The translations under genes were made by a program, and so were the position numbers. A stretch of DNA of 64,000 bases from JBAVVD01 sp049697115 (GTDB lineage Bacteria > Acidobacteriota > Aminicenantia > Aminicenantales > UBA4085), in the NCBI GenBank assembly GCA_049697115.1, contig JBAVVD010000021.1, forward strand, positions 124,001 through 188,000, given 5' to 3'. Below are positions 41,504 through 49,532 of the stretch, in pieces; position 1 is the stretch's first letter, and every line of letters begins with the position of its first letter. A model generated the notes under the pieces. That model did no database searches. It worked only from the letters and a program-made list of their open reading frames with translations, and was not told the DNA's origin.

Positions 41504-42480
41504 ATATCCCTCAAATAGGGATTTCTCTGGGAGATCCTGGGGGTATCGGGCCAGAGATCGTCATCAAGGCTCTGGCCCAACAATCATCGCTGCCAAAGGC
41601 CCATTTCATTCTGTTCGGTTCTTCTCGTCTTCTCGAGGAAGAAAAGAGAGCCCTCGGAATTGAGCTGGATTATCAGGCCTTTGGCGAGAAAGGCAGCGCC
41701 GACCGCTTCTGGATTTCTCTTCATGAGATCAAGACTTCCCTTGATTCCATAAAAAAAGGTGAACCTTCAAGCCAGAACGGCCGGGCATCATTTCTTTTCT
41801 TTGAGGGGGCGGTCAAGGAAGCTCGAAGGGGGAGAGTGCATGCGATAGTCACGGCCCCTGTCTCGAAGCGGTCCTGGGGATTGGCAGGGATCAAATGGAG
41901 AGGCCACACAGATTATCTGGAGCACCTGTATCCTCAGGCGATTATGTCTTTCTGGTCAGAAGACATGAGGGTGGCTTTGCTCAGCCATCATCTGCCCTTA
42001 AAGAAAGCTCTGAAAAAGATAAAAAGAGAATATCTCCGCCAGTTTTTTCGGCGTTTACAGCAAAGTCTGGAAAATTTCAGCCAAGGGAAATATCAAATCT
42101 TGGTTTCCGGATTGAATCCCCATGCCGGTGAGGAAGGTCTTCTGGGGGAGGAGGAAAAAAAAGAGATTGTCCCCGCTATCGAGGAGGCCCGACAGGAGGG
42201 GATGAATATCAGCGGCCCGTTTCCACCAGATATTGTTTTTCGTTATGCACTTGGCCGCCCAGAGAACATCGTCGTTTCTCTTTATCACGACCAGGGGCTC
42301 ATTGCCTTCAAGCTCAAATCGTTTGACACAGGGGTGAATGTGACCCTGGGCCTTCCTTTTATACGCACTTCTCCGGATCACGGCACGGCATTTGACATTG
42401 CCGGCAAAGGGGAAGCGAATCCTCAGAGCATGAAAGAGGCCATCACACTGGCTTATAAATTATCTTCTAAATCTCTTTAG
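41500..42480 (+). CDS. pdxA: 4-hydroxythreonine-4-phosphate dehydrogenase
   Basis: 326 aa. Pyridoxal 5'-phosphate synthesis, oxidising 4-phospho-hydroxy-threonine with NAD+. Signatures: ISLGDPGGIGPEIVIKAL, the metal site around GHTDYL, SLYHDQGLIAFKL and PFIRTSPDHGTAFDIAGKG. Complete length. Start overlaps the hfq-like stop; its end overlaps the convergent smpB gene by 21 bases. Confidence 0.95.
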   Translation: MNIPQIGISLGDPGGIGPEIVIKALAQQSSLPKAHFILFGSSRLLEEEKRALGIELDYQAFGEKGSADRFWISLHEIKTSLDSIKKGEPSSQNGRASFLFFEGAVKEARRGRVHAIVTAPVSKRSWGLAGIKWRGHTDYLEHLYPQAIMSFWSEDMRVALLSHHLPLKKALKKIKREYLRQFFRRLQQSLENFSQGKYQILVSGLNPHAGEEGLLGEEEKKEIVPAIEEARQEGMNISGPFPPDIVFRYALGRPENIVVSLYHDQGLIAFKLKSFDTGVNVTLGLPFIRTSPDHGTAFDIAGKGEANPQSMKEAITLAYKLSSKSL

Positions 42481-42912
42481 TTCAGCCCGCAATTCCCGTT
42501 CGCGGTCCCTTTCCTTAATCACCTCTCTTTTCTGGTAGACTTTTTTGCCTTTAGCCAGGGAAACCTCAATTTTAATTTTACCGCTGTCGTTTAAAATGAC
42601 CTTGGTGGGAACCAGCGTGAAGCCTTTTTCCTTGATTTTTCCGGTCAGACGCTTTATTTCCTGGCGATGGAGAAGAAGTTTTTTCGGCCTCAATGGGTCA
42701 TGATTGAAACGGTTGGCCGCTTCATACGGGCTGATATGGCAATTCATGAGAAAGACTTCGCCGCTTTTGATTTCAGCGTAGCTCTCTTTCAGACTGATCT
42801 TTCCTTCCCTGATAGATTTCACTTCGCTTCCCTGCAGAGAGATTCCGGCCTCGAAGCTTTCCGCGATTTCATAATTGAAATAGGCTTTTTTATTTGTGGC
42901 AATGGTTTTCAT
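42460..42912 (-). CDS. smpB: SsrA-binding protein SmpB
   Basis: 150 aa. Binds tmRNA in trans-translation. Motifs: IATNKKAYFNYEIAESFEAG, GSEVKSIREGKISLKESYAE, HISPYEAANRFNHDP and the basic C-terminal tail (YQKREVIKERDRERELRAEL). The tmRNA gene itself is not in the window. The stop overlaps the convergent pdxA gene. Downstream of the CorC-type gene by 12 bp on the same strand. Confidence 0.96.
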   Translation of the reverse strand: MKTIATNKKAYFNYEIAESFEAGISLQGSEVKSIREGKISLKESYAEIKSGEVFLMNCHISPYEAANRFNHDPLRPKKLLLHRQEIKRLTGKIKEKGFTLVPTKVILNDSGKIKIEVSLAKGKKVYQKREVIKERDRERELRAELKRFRR

Positions 42913-42924
42913 GCCGAAATGTCC

Positions 42925-44169
42925 TTATGATTTGACGTGCACCCGGATGAGGCTGATATGCTTTTTGCTCATTTTTTCTACGATAAACTTATGTCCCCGA
43001 TAATTCAAAACGTCTTTTTCATGAGGGATCTTCCCGAATTCGTAAAGGAGGAATCCGGCTAGAGTCGTATACCCGCTCTTTTCAGGAAGTTTGAGCAGCA
43101 GCCGGTAGTTGATGTCTTTGATGGAAGTGGAACCTTTGATGATAAAGACTCCATGTTCCACCTCGCTGAACCATTCTTCTTTATCGTCATATTCATCCCG
43201 AATATCCCCGACGATTTCTTCGATGATATCTTCCAGCGTGACGATCCCTTCCATATTGCCGAATTCATCCACGACAAAGGCCAGATGAACGGCATTCTCC
43301 TGCATCTGGACCAGGACGTTCTCCAGGGAGGAGGATTCAGGCACAAAGAACGGGCTGCGCAGGAATTGGCTGAGATTGAATTCTTTGTTATCAATGAGAT
43401 AAGGGATTAAGTCTTTGGCATGGATCAGGCCTTCGATCTGGTCGAGCCGTCCTTTGTAGACGGGATATCTGGAAAAACCGTCTTTGAGGACAATATCCAA
43501 AATTTGTTTATTGGATGCGCTCAATTCGATGGCTTTGATTTGAGGCCGCGGCGTCATGATTTCTTTGATCGGCCGGGAAGCGATATCCAGGATTTCGGTG
43601 AGCATCTTTTTTCTGAGGGTGGAAAGGCCTTTTATGCCCGAGCTGATGAGGATCTTGGTTTCTTCCTTGGTGAGCGCCTTGGATATACCGGCCAGTTGAT
43701 TTTGAGAGCTGCGAAAAAGCAGTCCGGACAAGAAGGTGAAAGCTTTGACCAATGGATAAAAGAGGACGACCAGAAAGCGAATGGGATGCACAAATAAAAA
43801 AGAGATCTTTAAAGGATTATGTGCCGCATAGATCTTGGGATTAATTTCCGAGAAGAAAAGAATGAAAAGGGTTGTGGCTATCGTGGCCAGGAACACGGCC
43901 TGTTCTTTATCCGGGATTAGAGAAACAAAGATGTATGTGGCCACAGAAGCGGCGGATACATTCACCAGAGTGTTTCCGATAAGAATGGTCGTCAAAAAGT
44001 CTTCAATCTTGGCCAGGACTTTCCTCACATGCTTGGCCCTTTTTGAGCCTTTCTTTTCCAGATAGTCGAGAGTGAAGGGATTGGCTGCGATGTAAGCGGT
44101 TTCTGAGGATGAGAAAAAAGCGCTGAGCAGGATAAAAAGAAAAAAGAGGAGAAGCGCAGATACACGCAT
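42925..44169 (-). CDS. CNNM/CorC-type hemolysin-family membrane protein
   Basis: 414 aa. Four membrane helices in the DUF21 domain (about 1-185; LFFLFILLSAFFSSSETAYI), then a CBS pair (IMTPRPQIKAIELSAS and EGLIHAKDLIPYLID) and a CorC/HlyC C-terminal domain (FAVVDEFGNMEGIVTLEDII-type, here AFVVDEFGNMEGIVTLED). Families of this type transport Mg2+/Co2+ or act in membrane stress. It is cotranscribed with carD and smpB on the minus strand. Confidence 0.9.
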   Translation of the reverse strand: MRVSALLLFFLFILLSAFFSSSETAYIAANPFTLDYLEKKGSKRAKHVRKVLAKIEDFLTTILIGNTLVNVSAASVATYIFVSLIPDKEQAVFLATIATTLFILFFSEINPKIYAAHNPLKISFLFVHPIRFLVVLFYPLVKAFTFLSGLLFRSSQNQLAGISKALTKEETKILISSGIKGLSTLRKKMLTEILDIASRPIKEIMTPRPQIKAIELSASNKQILDIVLKDGFSRYPVYKGRLDQIEGLIHAKDLIPYLIDNKEFNLSQFLRSPFFVPESSSLENVLVQMQENAVHLAFVVDEFGNMEGIVTLEDIIEEIVGDIRDEYDDKEEWFSEVEHGVFIIKGSTSIKDINYRLLLKLPEKSGYTTLAGFLLYEFGKIPHEKDVLNYRGHKFIVEKMSKKHISLIRVHVKS

Positions 44170-44180
44170 TGCGGTGAAGG

Positions 44181-44699
44181 TTAGCTTTCTAAACCGGGAT
44201 TATTATTTCTATACCAGACCGAGAGGAAGTTGAATATTTTACGTTCAATTTTTAAGGAGGGGATTGAGGAGGCTTCCGAGAGCTCGGAGACAATGAGTTC
44301 TTTTGCCTTTTCCATCATTTTTTTCTCTCGGAAAGAAAGGGGTTTGAGAAGGCTGAGGTAGTAGAGGCTTTTGAGGACTGAGACCATGTCATAGATGGTC
44401 CCGGACTTCATCAAATTGACGTGCTCCTTGTACCGGCCTTTCCAGTTCATGGAGACTTCCACTTCTCCGCTTTTTATGTAATCAAAGATCGCTTTGATGG
44501 ACTCCTCGGAAATGGGCTTTCTGATGCCGATTTCATCGGCATTCGTGGAAGGAACCAAGACCAGAGTATTGTTCGCTAAGATTCTCAAACGATAAAAGAT
44601 AAAACTTTCCCCGTTGTATGACTCTTCCTGAATGTTCTCAATTATACCCATTCCTTGATTGGGATAAACGACTCTATCGCCAATCTTGAATAAATCCAT
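44181..44699 (-). CDS. CarD-family transcription regulator
   Basis: 172 aa from MDLFKIGDRVVYPNQG (ATG 44699). An in-frame extension to 44804 would run through the promoter and repeat copy B and is rejected. The N-terminal RNA-polymerase-interacting domain (VVYPNQGMGIIENIQE) is that of CarD/TRCF, and the C-terminal helical domain follows (KEHVNLMKSGTIYDMVSVLK). CarD binds RNAP beta and stabilises open complexes at promoters. It has the strongest promoter in the region and leads the CorC-smpB operon. Confidence 0.92.
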   Translation of the reverse strand: MDLFKIGDRVVYPNQGMGIIENIQEESYNGESFIFYRLRILANNTLVLVPSTNADEIGIRKPISEESIKAIFDYIKSGEVEVSMNWKGRYKEHVNLMKSGTIYDMVSVLKSLYYLSLLKPLSFREKKMMEKAKELIVSELSEASSIPSLKIERKIFNFLSVWYRNNNPGLES

Positions 44700-44708
44700 G
44701 TGTTTCTT

Positions 44709-44737
44709 ATTATATGGATTTGGGCGCCAAGAGTCAA
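44709..44737 (-). promoter_or_regulatory. Sigma70 promoter for carD
   Basis: On the minus strand, TTGACT (44737-44732) and a perfect TATAAT (44714-44709) with a 17-bp spacer, 10 bp upstream of the carD ATG, so a short or nearly leaderless transcript is possible. The -35 box is 7 bp from the direct repeat that flanks copy B. Confidence 0.65.
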
Positions 44738-44753
44738 ATAAAAGATGGACCCG

Positions 44754-44956
44754 GGTAGCATCTCTATTTCTGTGATGGGGGCGATCGTCGAGGGAGGGTG
44801 GCACGGCGGAGGGGCTCCCCGCCCGCCCGGAGCCTCACGGCCCTTCGATCATTCCTTATCTTGCATTCTCCAGGAGCGGAGGTGAGGACGGACGGGGGGG
44901 AACCGTGACAGGACCCTATTTCAAATCTGAGTCATCACCGAAACGGAGGTGCTTCC
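44754..44956 (+). repeat. Interspersed GC-rich element, copy B, 203 bp, with terminal inverted repeats and a perfect 9-bp target-site duplication
   Basis: GGTAGCATCTCTATTTCTG plus TGATG (44754-44777) matches the inverse of 44933-44956 at 19 of 24 positions. ATGGACCCG occurs immediately outside on both sides (44745-44753 and 44957-44965), a perfect 9-bp direct repeat. Between lies the core: GGTGGCACGGCG (44797), GAGGGGCTCCCC, GGTGAGGACGGACGGGG and GTGACAGGACCC (to 44916). It is nearly identical to copy A over 175 bp. The rest of the gap to 45082 has one hairpin (AGGGAAG about 45017, CTTCCCT about 45052) and no gene. Confidence 0.93.
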
Positions 44957-45082
44957 ATGGACCCGTACGCATCTCCAAAACCGTGAAAAATATACGGGCA
45001 TTTGGCTAGGAGTTGCAGGGAAGAAGGACGCATGAAGGATGTGGCGGCATGCTTCCCTGACCTGAGGGTAGGGAGCGGGGAT

Positions 45083-45316
45083 TCACACAGAAGAGGACTC
45101 AGAGTGAATTTTAATATTGTATTTATGAATTTTATTGTAAAGCGTCGTCCGTGAGATGTTCAGGATTTTGGCGGTTTCGCTGATGTTATAATATGTCAGT
45201 TCGAGCACATAATGGATATATTTCTGGATTAAATTTTCCAGAGTGGGGAGGGGTTGAGAATTGACGGGAAGCGGATCTGTATGAGTGTCGAACAGGTGAT
45301 GGAGATAATCGGCCAT
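45083..45316 (-). CDS. Fis-like helix-turn-helix protein, 77 aa
   Basis: ATG 45316 with AAAGGA seven bases upstream; the longer in-frame extension (to 45379) crosses the previous gene's stop. The C-terminal HTH_8/Fis domain is LENLIQKYIHYVLELTYYNI then SETAKILNISRTTLYNKIHK, as in the C-terminus of NtrC-type activators and Fis. There is no sigma54-activation or receiver domain, so this is a free-standing DNA-binding protein. Tyr-rich helix YYNIS replaces the usual GGNIS. Follows the membrane protein gene on the same strand. Confidence 0.75.
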   Translation of the reverse strand: MADYLHHLFDTHTDPLPVNSQPLPTLENLIQKYIHYVLELTYYNISETAKILNISRTTLYNKIHKYNIKIHSESSSV

Positions 45317-45317
45317 C

Positions 45318-45893
45318 TTATTTTCCTTTAACTCTATTGATATTTCGATAATTATTGGAGACGACATAAGAAAGAGCAAGATTAGAGGCGATGCTGAGAG
45401 CCCAGGCCAGAGGCTTGTTTTTCTTATAGAGATTTTTCATGTTGTAGTAAGAGAAAGCCGTCAAACCGATTTTTACGGCGGCGAAGACATAAGAGTTTTT
45501 AATAAAAGGCTTCATGAGAGGGTTGCCTTCTTGAAGGCCGGGATATTTAAGGGCTTCTGTGGTGGATAAATAATCAGCGACGTTGAGAGCGATGAGAGAG
45601 ATCATGGAGACATCATAAAGGGAGTCGCTGAATTTTCCGATTCGAACCTCTTGGTTGATGTATTTGTGCGCGCTGAGGTTAATAACGGGTTTATTCAGAT
45701 TCAGATTCATCTGGGTGCTGGCGGGCTGCTTTTCTGGTATGAGCAGGAGATCGAGGCTGGAAAGCGGGTTGATAGATTGAGAGCCAATGGCTGTGTTAAC
45801 GATAATCGCTTCAGCGCCGGACCCAAAGAGCGGAACAGAGGAGATGATGACAAGAGAAATCAATGAGATTATTAGGGATTTTATTTTTTTCAT
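45318..45893 (-). CDS. Membrane protein of unknown function (DUF5658-like)
   Basis: 191 aa from MKKIKSLIISLISLVIISSV (ATG 45893, GGAGG seven bases before). After the signal, a hydrophilic middle leads to hydrophobic segments: DVSMISLIALNVADYLSTTE and GLQEGNPLMKPFIKNSYVFA, then KIGLTAFSYYNM and ALSIASNLALSYVVSNNY. NVADYLST and EGNPLM resemble the DUF5658 pattern, a family of small membrane proteins. Function unknown. One base separates its stop from the Fis-like gene start, so the pair is coupled. Confidence 0.55.
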   Translation of the reverse strand: MKKIKSLIISLISLVIISSVPLFGSGAEAIIVNTAIGSQSINPLSSLDLLLIPEKQPASTQMNLNLNKPVINLSAHKYINQEVRIGKFSDSLYDVSMISLIALNVADYLSTTEALKYPGLQEGNPLMKPFIKNSYVFAAVKIGLTAFSYYNMKNLYKKNKPLAWALSIASNLALSYVVSNNYRNINRVKGK

Positions 45894-46190
45894 TGCCTCG
45901 CCTCCGTTTTTTCTCATTTCGAATAAATAACAAGCAAATAATATGCCAATATATTATTATAGTCGTAATTAGTTGATATTAAATATATTAAGAAACTTCG
46001 GCACGGCGATTATTATGTATTAAGAATGTATCATAAATGGACATGACAATATAAACATGATTTAACTTGCTGTAATTAAAGTAATTAATACAATGTTGAA
46101 AAAGTGTTCAATTAATGGGCATTTAATCCGCAGTCCCGAGAATTAGAGGAAGAGAGCGAAGCGAACTCTGAAAAGGATCTCTCCTTCCAA
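45894..46190. other. AT-rich divergent intergenic region
   Basis: Between the divergent DUF5658-like gene and the rpmH operon, about 230 bp are strongly AT-rich (AATATATTATTATAGTCG, TTGATATTAAATATATTA and similar). TTGAAAAAGTGTTCAA at about 46093 is an imperfect palindrome. I see no TTATCCACA or TTTTCCACA boxes, so this is not a clear oriC. Upstream-of-rpmH is a common site of origins, which is why it is listed. Confidence 0.3.
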
Positions 46191-46301
46191 AGAACGGTTA
46201 GGGGGCTCATTGGGGGAGGGAGGGAGTGAGGACGTGCGGGATTATCCCGTGATTGAATCCGGTTTTATGGGCGGATGAAAAAATTGAGGGAGCTTCTGAA
46301 G
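46191..46301 (+). repeat. Interspersed GC-rich element, diverged copy G
   Basis: AGAACGGTTAGGGGGCTCAT and GGGGAGGGAGGGAGTGAGGAC align with the second half of copy F (CGCAACGGAAGGGCCCCAC, then GGATGGGTGGAGGTGAGGAC), and GATGAAAAAATTGAGGGAGC matches F's right arm. The GACAGGACCC block is changed to GATTGAATCC. The left arm and the first half of the core are not found, so this copy is truncated and decayed. Confidence 0.6.
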
Positions 46302-46310
46302 AATTCCAGC

Positions 46311-46339
46311 TTGACAGATAAAAGCGGCTTTATTAACAT
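46311..46339 (+). promoter_or_regulatory. Sigma70 promoter for the rpmH operon
   Basis: Perfect TTGACA (46311-46316) and TAACAT (46334-46339) with a 17-bp spacer, 26 bp before the rpmH ATG. The -35 box begins 10 bp after copy G. Confidence 0.7.
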
Positions 46340-46365
46340 ACTTACCTTAAAGGCGTGAGATCACA

Positions 46366-46500
46366 ATGAAGAGAACGTTTCAACCAAATAACAGAAAGAG
46401 AAGAAAAAACCACGGCTTTTTGGTGAGGATGAGCTCAAAGGGGGGCCAAAGAGTTATCAAGAGAAGGAGACAGAAAGGAAGAAAGCGTCTTTCTGTTTAA
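46366..46500 (+). CDS. rpmH: Large ribosomal subunit protein bL34
   Basis: 44 aa: MKRTFQPNNRKRRKNHGFLV, then RMSSKGGQRVIKRRRQKGRK and RLSV. This is the complete, near-universal bL34 sequence. A strong promoter lies upstream; its stop overlaps the rnpA start (TAATG). It opens the rpmH-rnpA-yidD-yidC-jag-mnmE-mnmG run. Confidence 0.97.
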   Translation: MKRTFQPNNRKRRKNHGFLVRMSSKGGQRVIKRRRQKGRKRLSV

Positions 46501-46847
46501 TGTTAGAGACCTTAAGTCCTCGAGAGAGGATAACAAAGAAAAAAGATTTTTCAGCCATATATAAAAAAGGCCGTTGGTACAGAGGATATTATTTTCATCT
46601 TGTTTGTCTCCCCAACAGCTTAGCCTTTTCCAGGATGGCTGTCGTCGCCAGTAAAAAGGTCGGGAATGCGGTTACGAGAAGCAGAATAAAAAGAGTCATT
46701 AGAGAGTTATTTAGAAGGAATAAGGAATTGCTCACGTCACCCCTTGATATTATTTTCATTGCCAAAAAAAATATTCAGAACTCCGACTGGGAAAAAGTCC
46801 GTGATCAGTATTTTTCTGTTATTCAGGCGATCTCTTTGAAGAAATAA
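46500..46847 (+). CDS. rnpA: Ribonuclease P protein component
   Basis: 115 aa. Binds the RNase P RNA for 5' maturation of tRNAs. The RNR signature is NAVTRSRIKRVIRELFRR, where Ser replaces the usual Asn, and ITKKKDFSAIYKKGR opens the domain. Length typical. The start codon overlaps the rpmH stop by one base. Confidence 0.95.
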   Translation: MLETLSPRERITKKKDFSAIYKKGRWYRGYYFHLVCLPNSLAFSRMAVVASKKVGNAVTRSRIKRVIRELFRRNKELLTSPLDIIFIAKKNIQNSDWEKVRDQYFSVIQAISLKK

Positions 46848-46852
46848 TCCTT

Positions 46853-47062
46853 ATGGGAAAAGGTATTCTTTTTTTAATCAGCTGCTATAAATTATATGTC
46901 TCTCCTGTCCTTGGCAGTCATTGCCGGTTTTATCCAACTTGCTCAGATTACACATATCAATCCATCGAGAAATATGGGCTGACCAAAGGTATCTATCTGG
47001 GGACTAAAAGACTGCTCAAATGCCATCCTTTTTGCGAAGGAGGATTTGACCCAATCCCCTGA
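46853..47062 (+). CDS. yidD: Membrane protein insertion efficiency factor YidD
   Basis: 69 aa. LISCYKLYVSPVLGSHCRFY then PTCSDYTYQSIEKYG and RLLKCHPFCEGGFDPIP, with the conserved cysteines of YidD. It helps YidC insert proteins. Six bases downstream of rnpA and eleven before yidC. Confidence 0.95.
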   Translation: MGKGILFLISCYKLYVSPVLGSHCRFYPTCSDYTYQSIEKYGLTKGIYLGTKRLLKCHPFCEGGFDPIP

Positions 47063-47073
47063 GAGGTCTGAAT

Positions 47074-48765
47074 ATGGAAAAAAGACTGTTGGTTGCCATC
47101 GTTCTTTCCTTTTTGGTGATTTTCGCTTTTCAGGCGCTTTTTATGAAGAAAGCTCCTTCTCCAGTAATACCGCCTGAAGAAGCCGTTCAGATGGAACGGA
47201 AAGAGGCTCAAACACCTTTGGAGAAAGAACCGTCATCGCCCGCGGTTATTTCCCAGAAGCCAGAGCCCGCCGCAGAGGTTCCAGGCCTGCAGCAGATATC
47301 CGCGCAGAGTGAAGAACGGATTATCATTGACACTTCCCTCTATCAGGCTGTCTGGACGAACAGAGGCGGCCTTTTAAAGAGCTGGAAGTTAAAGACGCAT
47401 AAGAGCGCAGCCAGAGAGGACCTGGAACTCATTCCAGAATACACGAAGGAATTGAATGTATTTCCTTTTCTCCTTTCAGAAGAGAATCCCGATTTAACGC
47501 AGAATTCCGTCATTAGTGGAATCGTCAACAATGTGTACAACAGTTCTTTTTACCGGTCATCCACGCGTTCCTTGAACCTGAAAGACGGCCAGAAAGGGGA
47601 AATCCGATTCGAATATTCGGATGGAAAGGAAATCAAGGTAGAAAAAATCTTCACTTTTTATGGGGGAAAATTTAATTTTGATATCGAGATCATTCTCTGG
47701 AAAAATGGTCAAAAAATTGAGCCCTGGCTGCTGTGGGGACCGGGCATCGACAATCCATCTCCTGAAGAAATAAAACAGCGTTTTGGAGCCGGGGGAGGGA
47801 TCTCTGTGTTGGCTTCAAACAAGCTTTTCAGGATTGAAGAAAGAAAATACAAACCTGAACAGAGTGCCTTTAATTTTGTGACATGGGCGGCCTATGATGA
47901 CAACTATTTTGCGGCCCTTTTTCTTCCCGCATCACAGAATGGGATTGCCAGTTTTTTAAAGGAAGACAGGGACAATATCTCTTATTTCTTTTTATCGGTC
48001 AGCAATCCCCGTCAGGCCTATATCGGGCCCAAAGAATTCGACACCCTTGTGGCGCTCGGGCACAACACAAAAAAGATAGTGCGGTTTGGCTTTTTCGGCT
48101 GGATTGCTGAGATTCTCCTTTGGTCCATCAAATATATCCACAGAATCATTCCCAACTGGGGCTTTGCCATCATTGCCCTGACCCTGGTTATCAAAATAAT
48201 CTTTTTCCCTTTGACTTACAGCAGCACCAAGTCCATGGCCAAAATGCAGGAGCTTCAGCCAAAAATAAAAGCCCTCAGGGCCAAATATAAAAAAGCCAAA
48301 CAGGATATTGCCCAGAGACGCCAGATGAATGAAGAGATGATGAAGCTGTACAAGGAACACGGAGTCAATCCGGCCGGAGGATGTCTTCCCATGCTCATTC
48401 AGCTGCCTGTGTTCTGGGGATTTTTTCGCATGCTGGTTGTGGCCATAGAGTTCAGGCACAGCCCCTTTATTTTTTGGATCAAGGACCTCTCGGTGAAAGA
48501 TCCCTTTTATGTGACTCCCATCCTGATGGGAGCGACTCAATTCATCAGTCAAAAATTGACTCCGACTTCTGCTGATCCATCGCAGGCAAGGCTGATGCTT
48601 ATCATGCCGGTCATCATGACCTTATTTTTCATGAATTTTCAAAGCGGCCTTGTCCTCTACTGGTTAACTTCAAATGTCCTTCAGATTGCCCAGCAGTACG
48701 TCATGAATCGTATGATTAAGAGTAAAAAGAGAGAATCTCATGGAAAAAGAAGAAAAAACAGATAA
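47074..48765 (+). CDS. yidC: Membrane protein insertase YidC
   Basis: 563 aa, the long diderm form: N-terminal helix (LLVAIVLSFLVIFAFQALFM), a large periplasmic domain (about 60-340; YQAVWTNRGGLLKSWKLKTH) and the five-helix insertase core (NWGFAIIALTLVIKIIFFPL, GCLPMLIQLPVFWGFFRMLV, MPVIMTLFFMNFQSGLVLYW). The core's hydrophilic groove residue lies in the first helix pair (TYSSTKSMAKMQEL). Ends with a basic tail and overlaps jag by 26 bases. Confidence 0.96.
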   Translation: MEKRLLVAIVLSFLVIFAFQALFMKKAPSPVIPPEEAVQMERKEAQTPLEKEPSSPAVISQKPEPAAEVPGLQQISAQSEERIIIDTSLYQAVWTNRGGLLKSWKLKTHKSAAREDLELIPEYTKELNVFPFLLSEENPDLTQNSVISGIVNNVYNSSFYRSSTRSLNLKDGQKGEIRFEYSDGKEIKVEKIFTFYGGKFNFDIEIILWKNGQKIEPWLLWGPGIDNPSPEEIKQRFGAGGGISVLASNKLFRIEERKYKPEQSAFNFVTWAAYDDNYFAALFLPASQNGIASFLKEDRDNISYFFLSVSNPRQAYIGPKEFDTLVALGHNTKKIVRFGFFGWIAEILLWSIKYIHRIIPNWGFAIIALTLVIKIIFFPLTYSSTKSMAKMQELQPKIKALRAKYKKAKQDIAQRRQMNEEMMKLYKEHGVNPAGGCLPMLIQLPVFWGFFRMLVVAIEFRHSPFIFWIKDLSVKDPFYVTPILMGATQFISQKLTPTSADPSQARLMLIMPVIMTLFFMNFQSGLVLYWLTSNVLQIAQQYVMNRMIKSKKRESHGKRRKNR

Positions 48766-49381
48766 TACTCAAGAATTCAAAGGGAAAAACCTGGAAGAAG
48801 CCATCGGCCACGCGGAGCACTTTCTCAAGATTCCCCGGTCAGGGCTGAATTATGAAATAGTCGCGGAAAAAACCAAGCTCTTTGGGATCCGAAGAAAAGA
48901 AATTGTCATCCGTGCCTGGCCTAAACAGGAACCGGAAGAAAGTCCTGTTGTCGAATTCCTGAACAAAATCTTGCCTCATTTTCCTCTCCAGATTTCTTTT
49001 CAGATCAAGAAAAGAGATGATTTCATTTATGTCATATTTAACGGCAATGACAAACAGCTCCTCCTCTGGAAGGAAGGCTCTCTTCTTCTGGCTTTCCAGC
49101 ATATCCTGAATAAAATCTCATCCGAAAAAGTTCAGGTGGACTGCGAATTCTTTCGAAAAAGAAAAGAGAGAAGACTGAGGGAATATGCCCAGGATATTGC
49201 CAAGCAGGTGTCAGAGACGGGAAAGTACGAGGTTTTAGATCCGATGAATCCGTATGAAAGACGGATTGTCCATATTGCTGTGAATCAAATCTCTGGGATT
49301 ACAACCGAGAGCCTCGGCGATGGATTCCTCAAGAGGATTAAAATTTATCCTGTGGCCAATCCGGCTAAACCATCTGAATAA
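48740..49381 (+). CDS. jag: Jag/KhpB RNA-binding protein
   Basis: 213 aa. Jag_N domain (KGKNLEEAIGHAEHFLKIPR), a degenerate KH-II region (about 70-135) and a C-terminal R3H domain (LREYAQDIAKQVSETGKYEV, then LDPMNPYERRIVHIAV). KhpB binds RNA with KhpA and affects cell division. It starts inside the yidC 3' end. A weak terminator follows. Confidence 0.9.
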   Translation: MEKEEKTDNTQEFKGKNLEEAIGHAEHFLKIPRSGLNYEIVAEKTKLFGIRRKEIVIRAWPKQEPEESPVVEFLNKILPHFPLQISFQIKKRDDFIYVIFNGNDKQLLLWKEGSLLLAFQHILNKISSEKVQVDCEFFRKRKERRLREYAQDIAKQVSETGKYEVLDPMNPYERRIVHIAVNQISGITTESLGDGFLKRIKIYPVANPAKPSE

Positions 49382-49388
49382 ACCGGTC

Positions 49389-49417
49389 TCCGGACATTCC
49401 CCCGGAAACATTTTTTT
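49389..49417 (+). terminator. Possible weak terminator after jag
   Basis: TCCGG (49389-49393) pairs with CCGGA (49402-49406), followed by four bases and seven T residues (49411-49417). The stem is only five pairs, so termination would be partial. The 151-bp gap before mnmE has no gene. Confidence 0.35.
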
Positions 49418-49532
49418 CTTTCCTCTTTAAAATCCCTGCGTTTATCAACGATAACTGCAGCCTCGCGGCATTTTGGGATTTTTTCCGTCTATTTACTATT
49501 TATAGCCGCTCTTATAAAATCTAAATCCTGAG

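Noticed and set aside
44700..44804. N-terminal extension of CarD through the upstream repeat
   Set aside because: The extension is translated repeat and promoter sequence; the conserved CarD start MDLFKIGDRV is at 44699.
45894..46190. AT-rich upstream region of rpmH as replication origin
   Set aside because: No DnaA boxes were seen; only base composition and neighbourhood suggest it.
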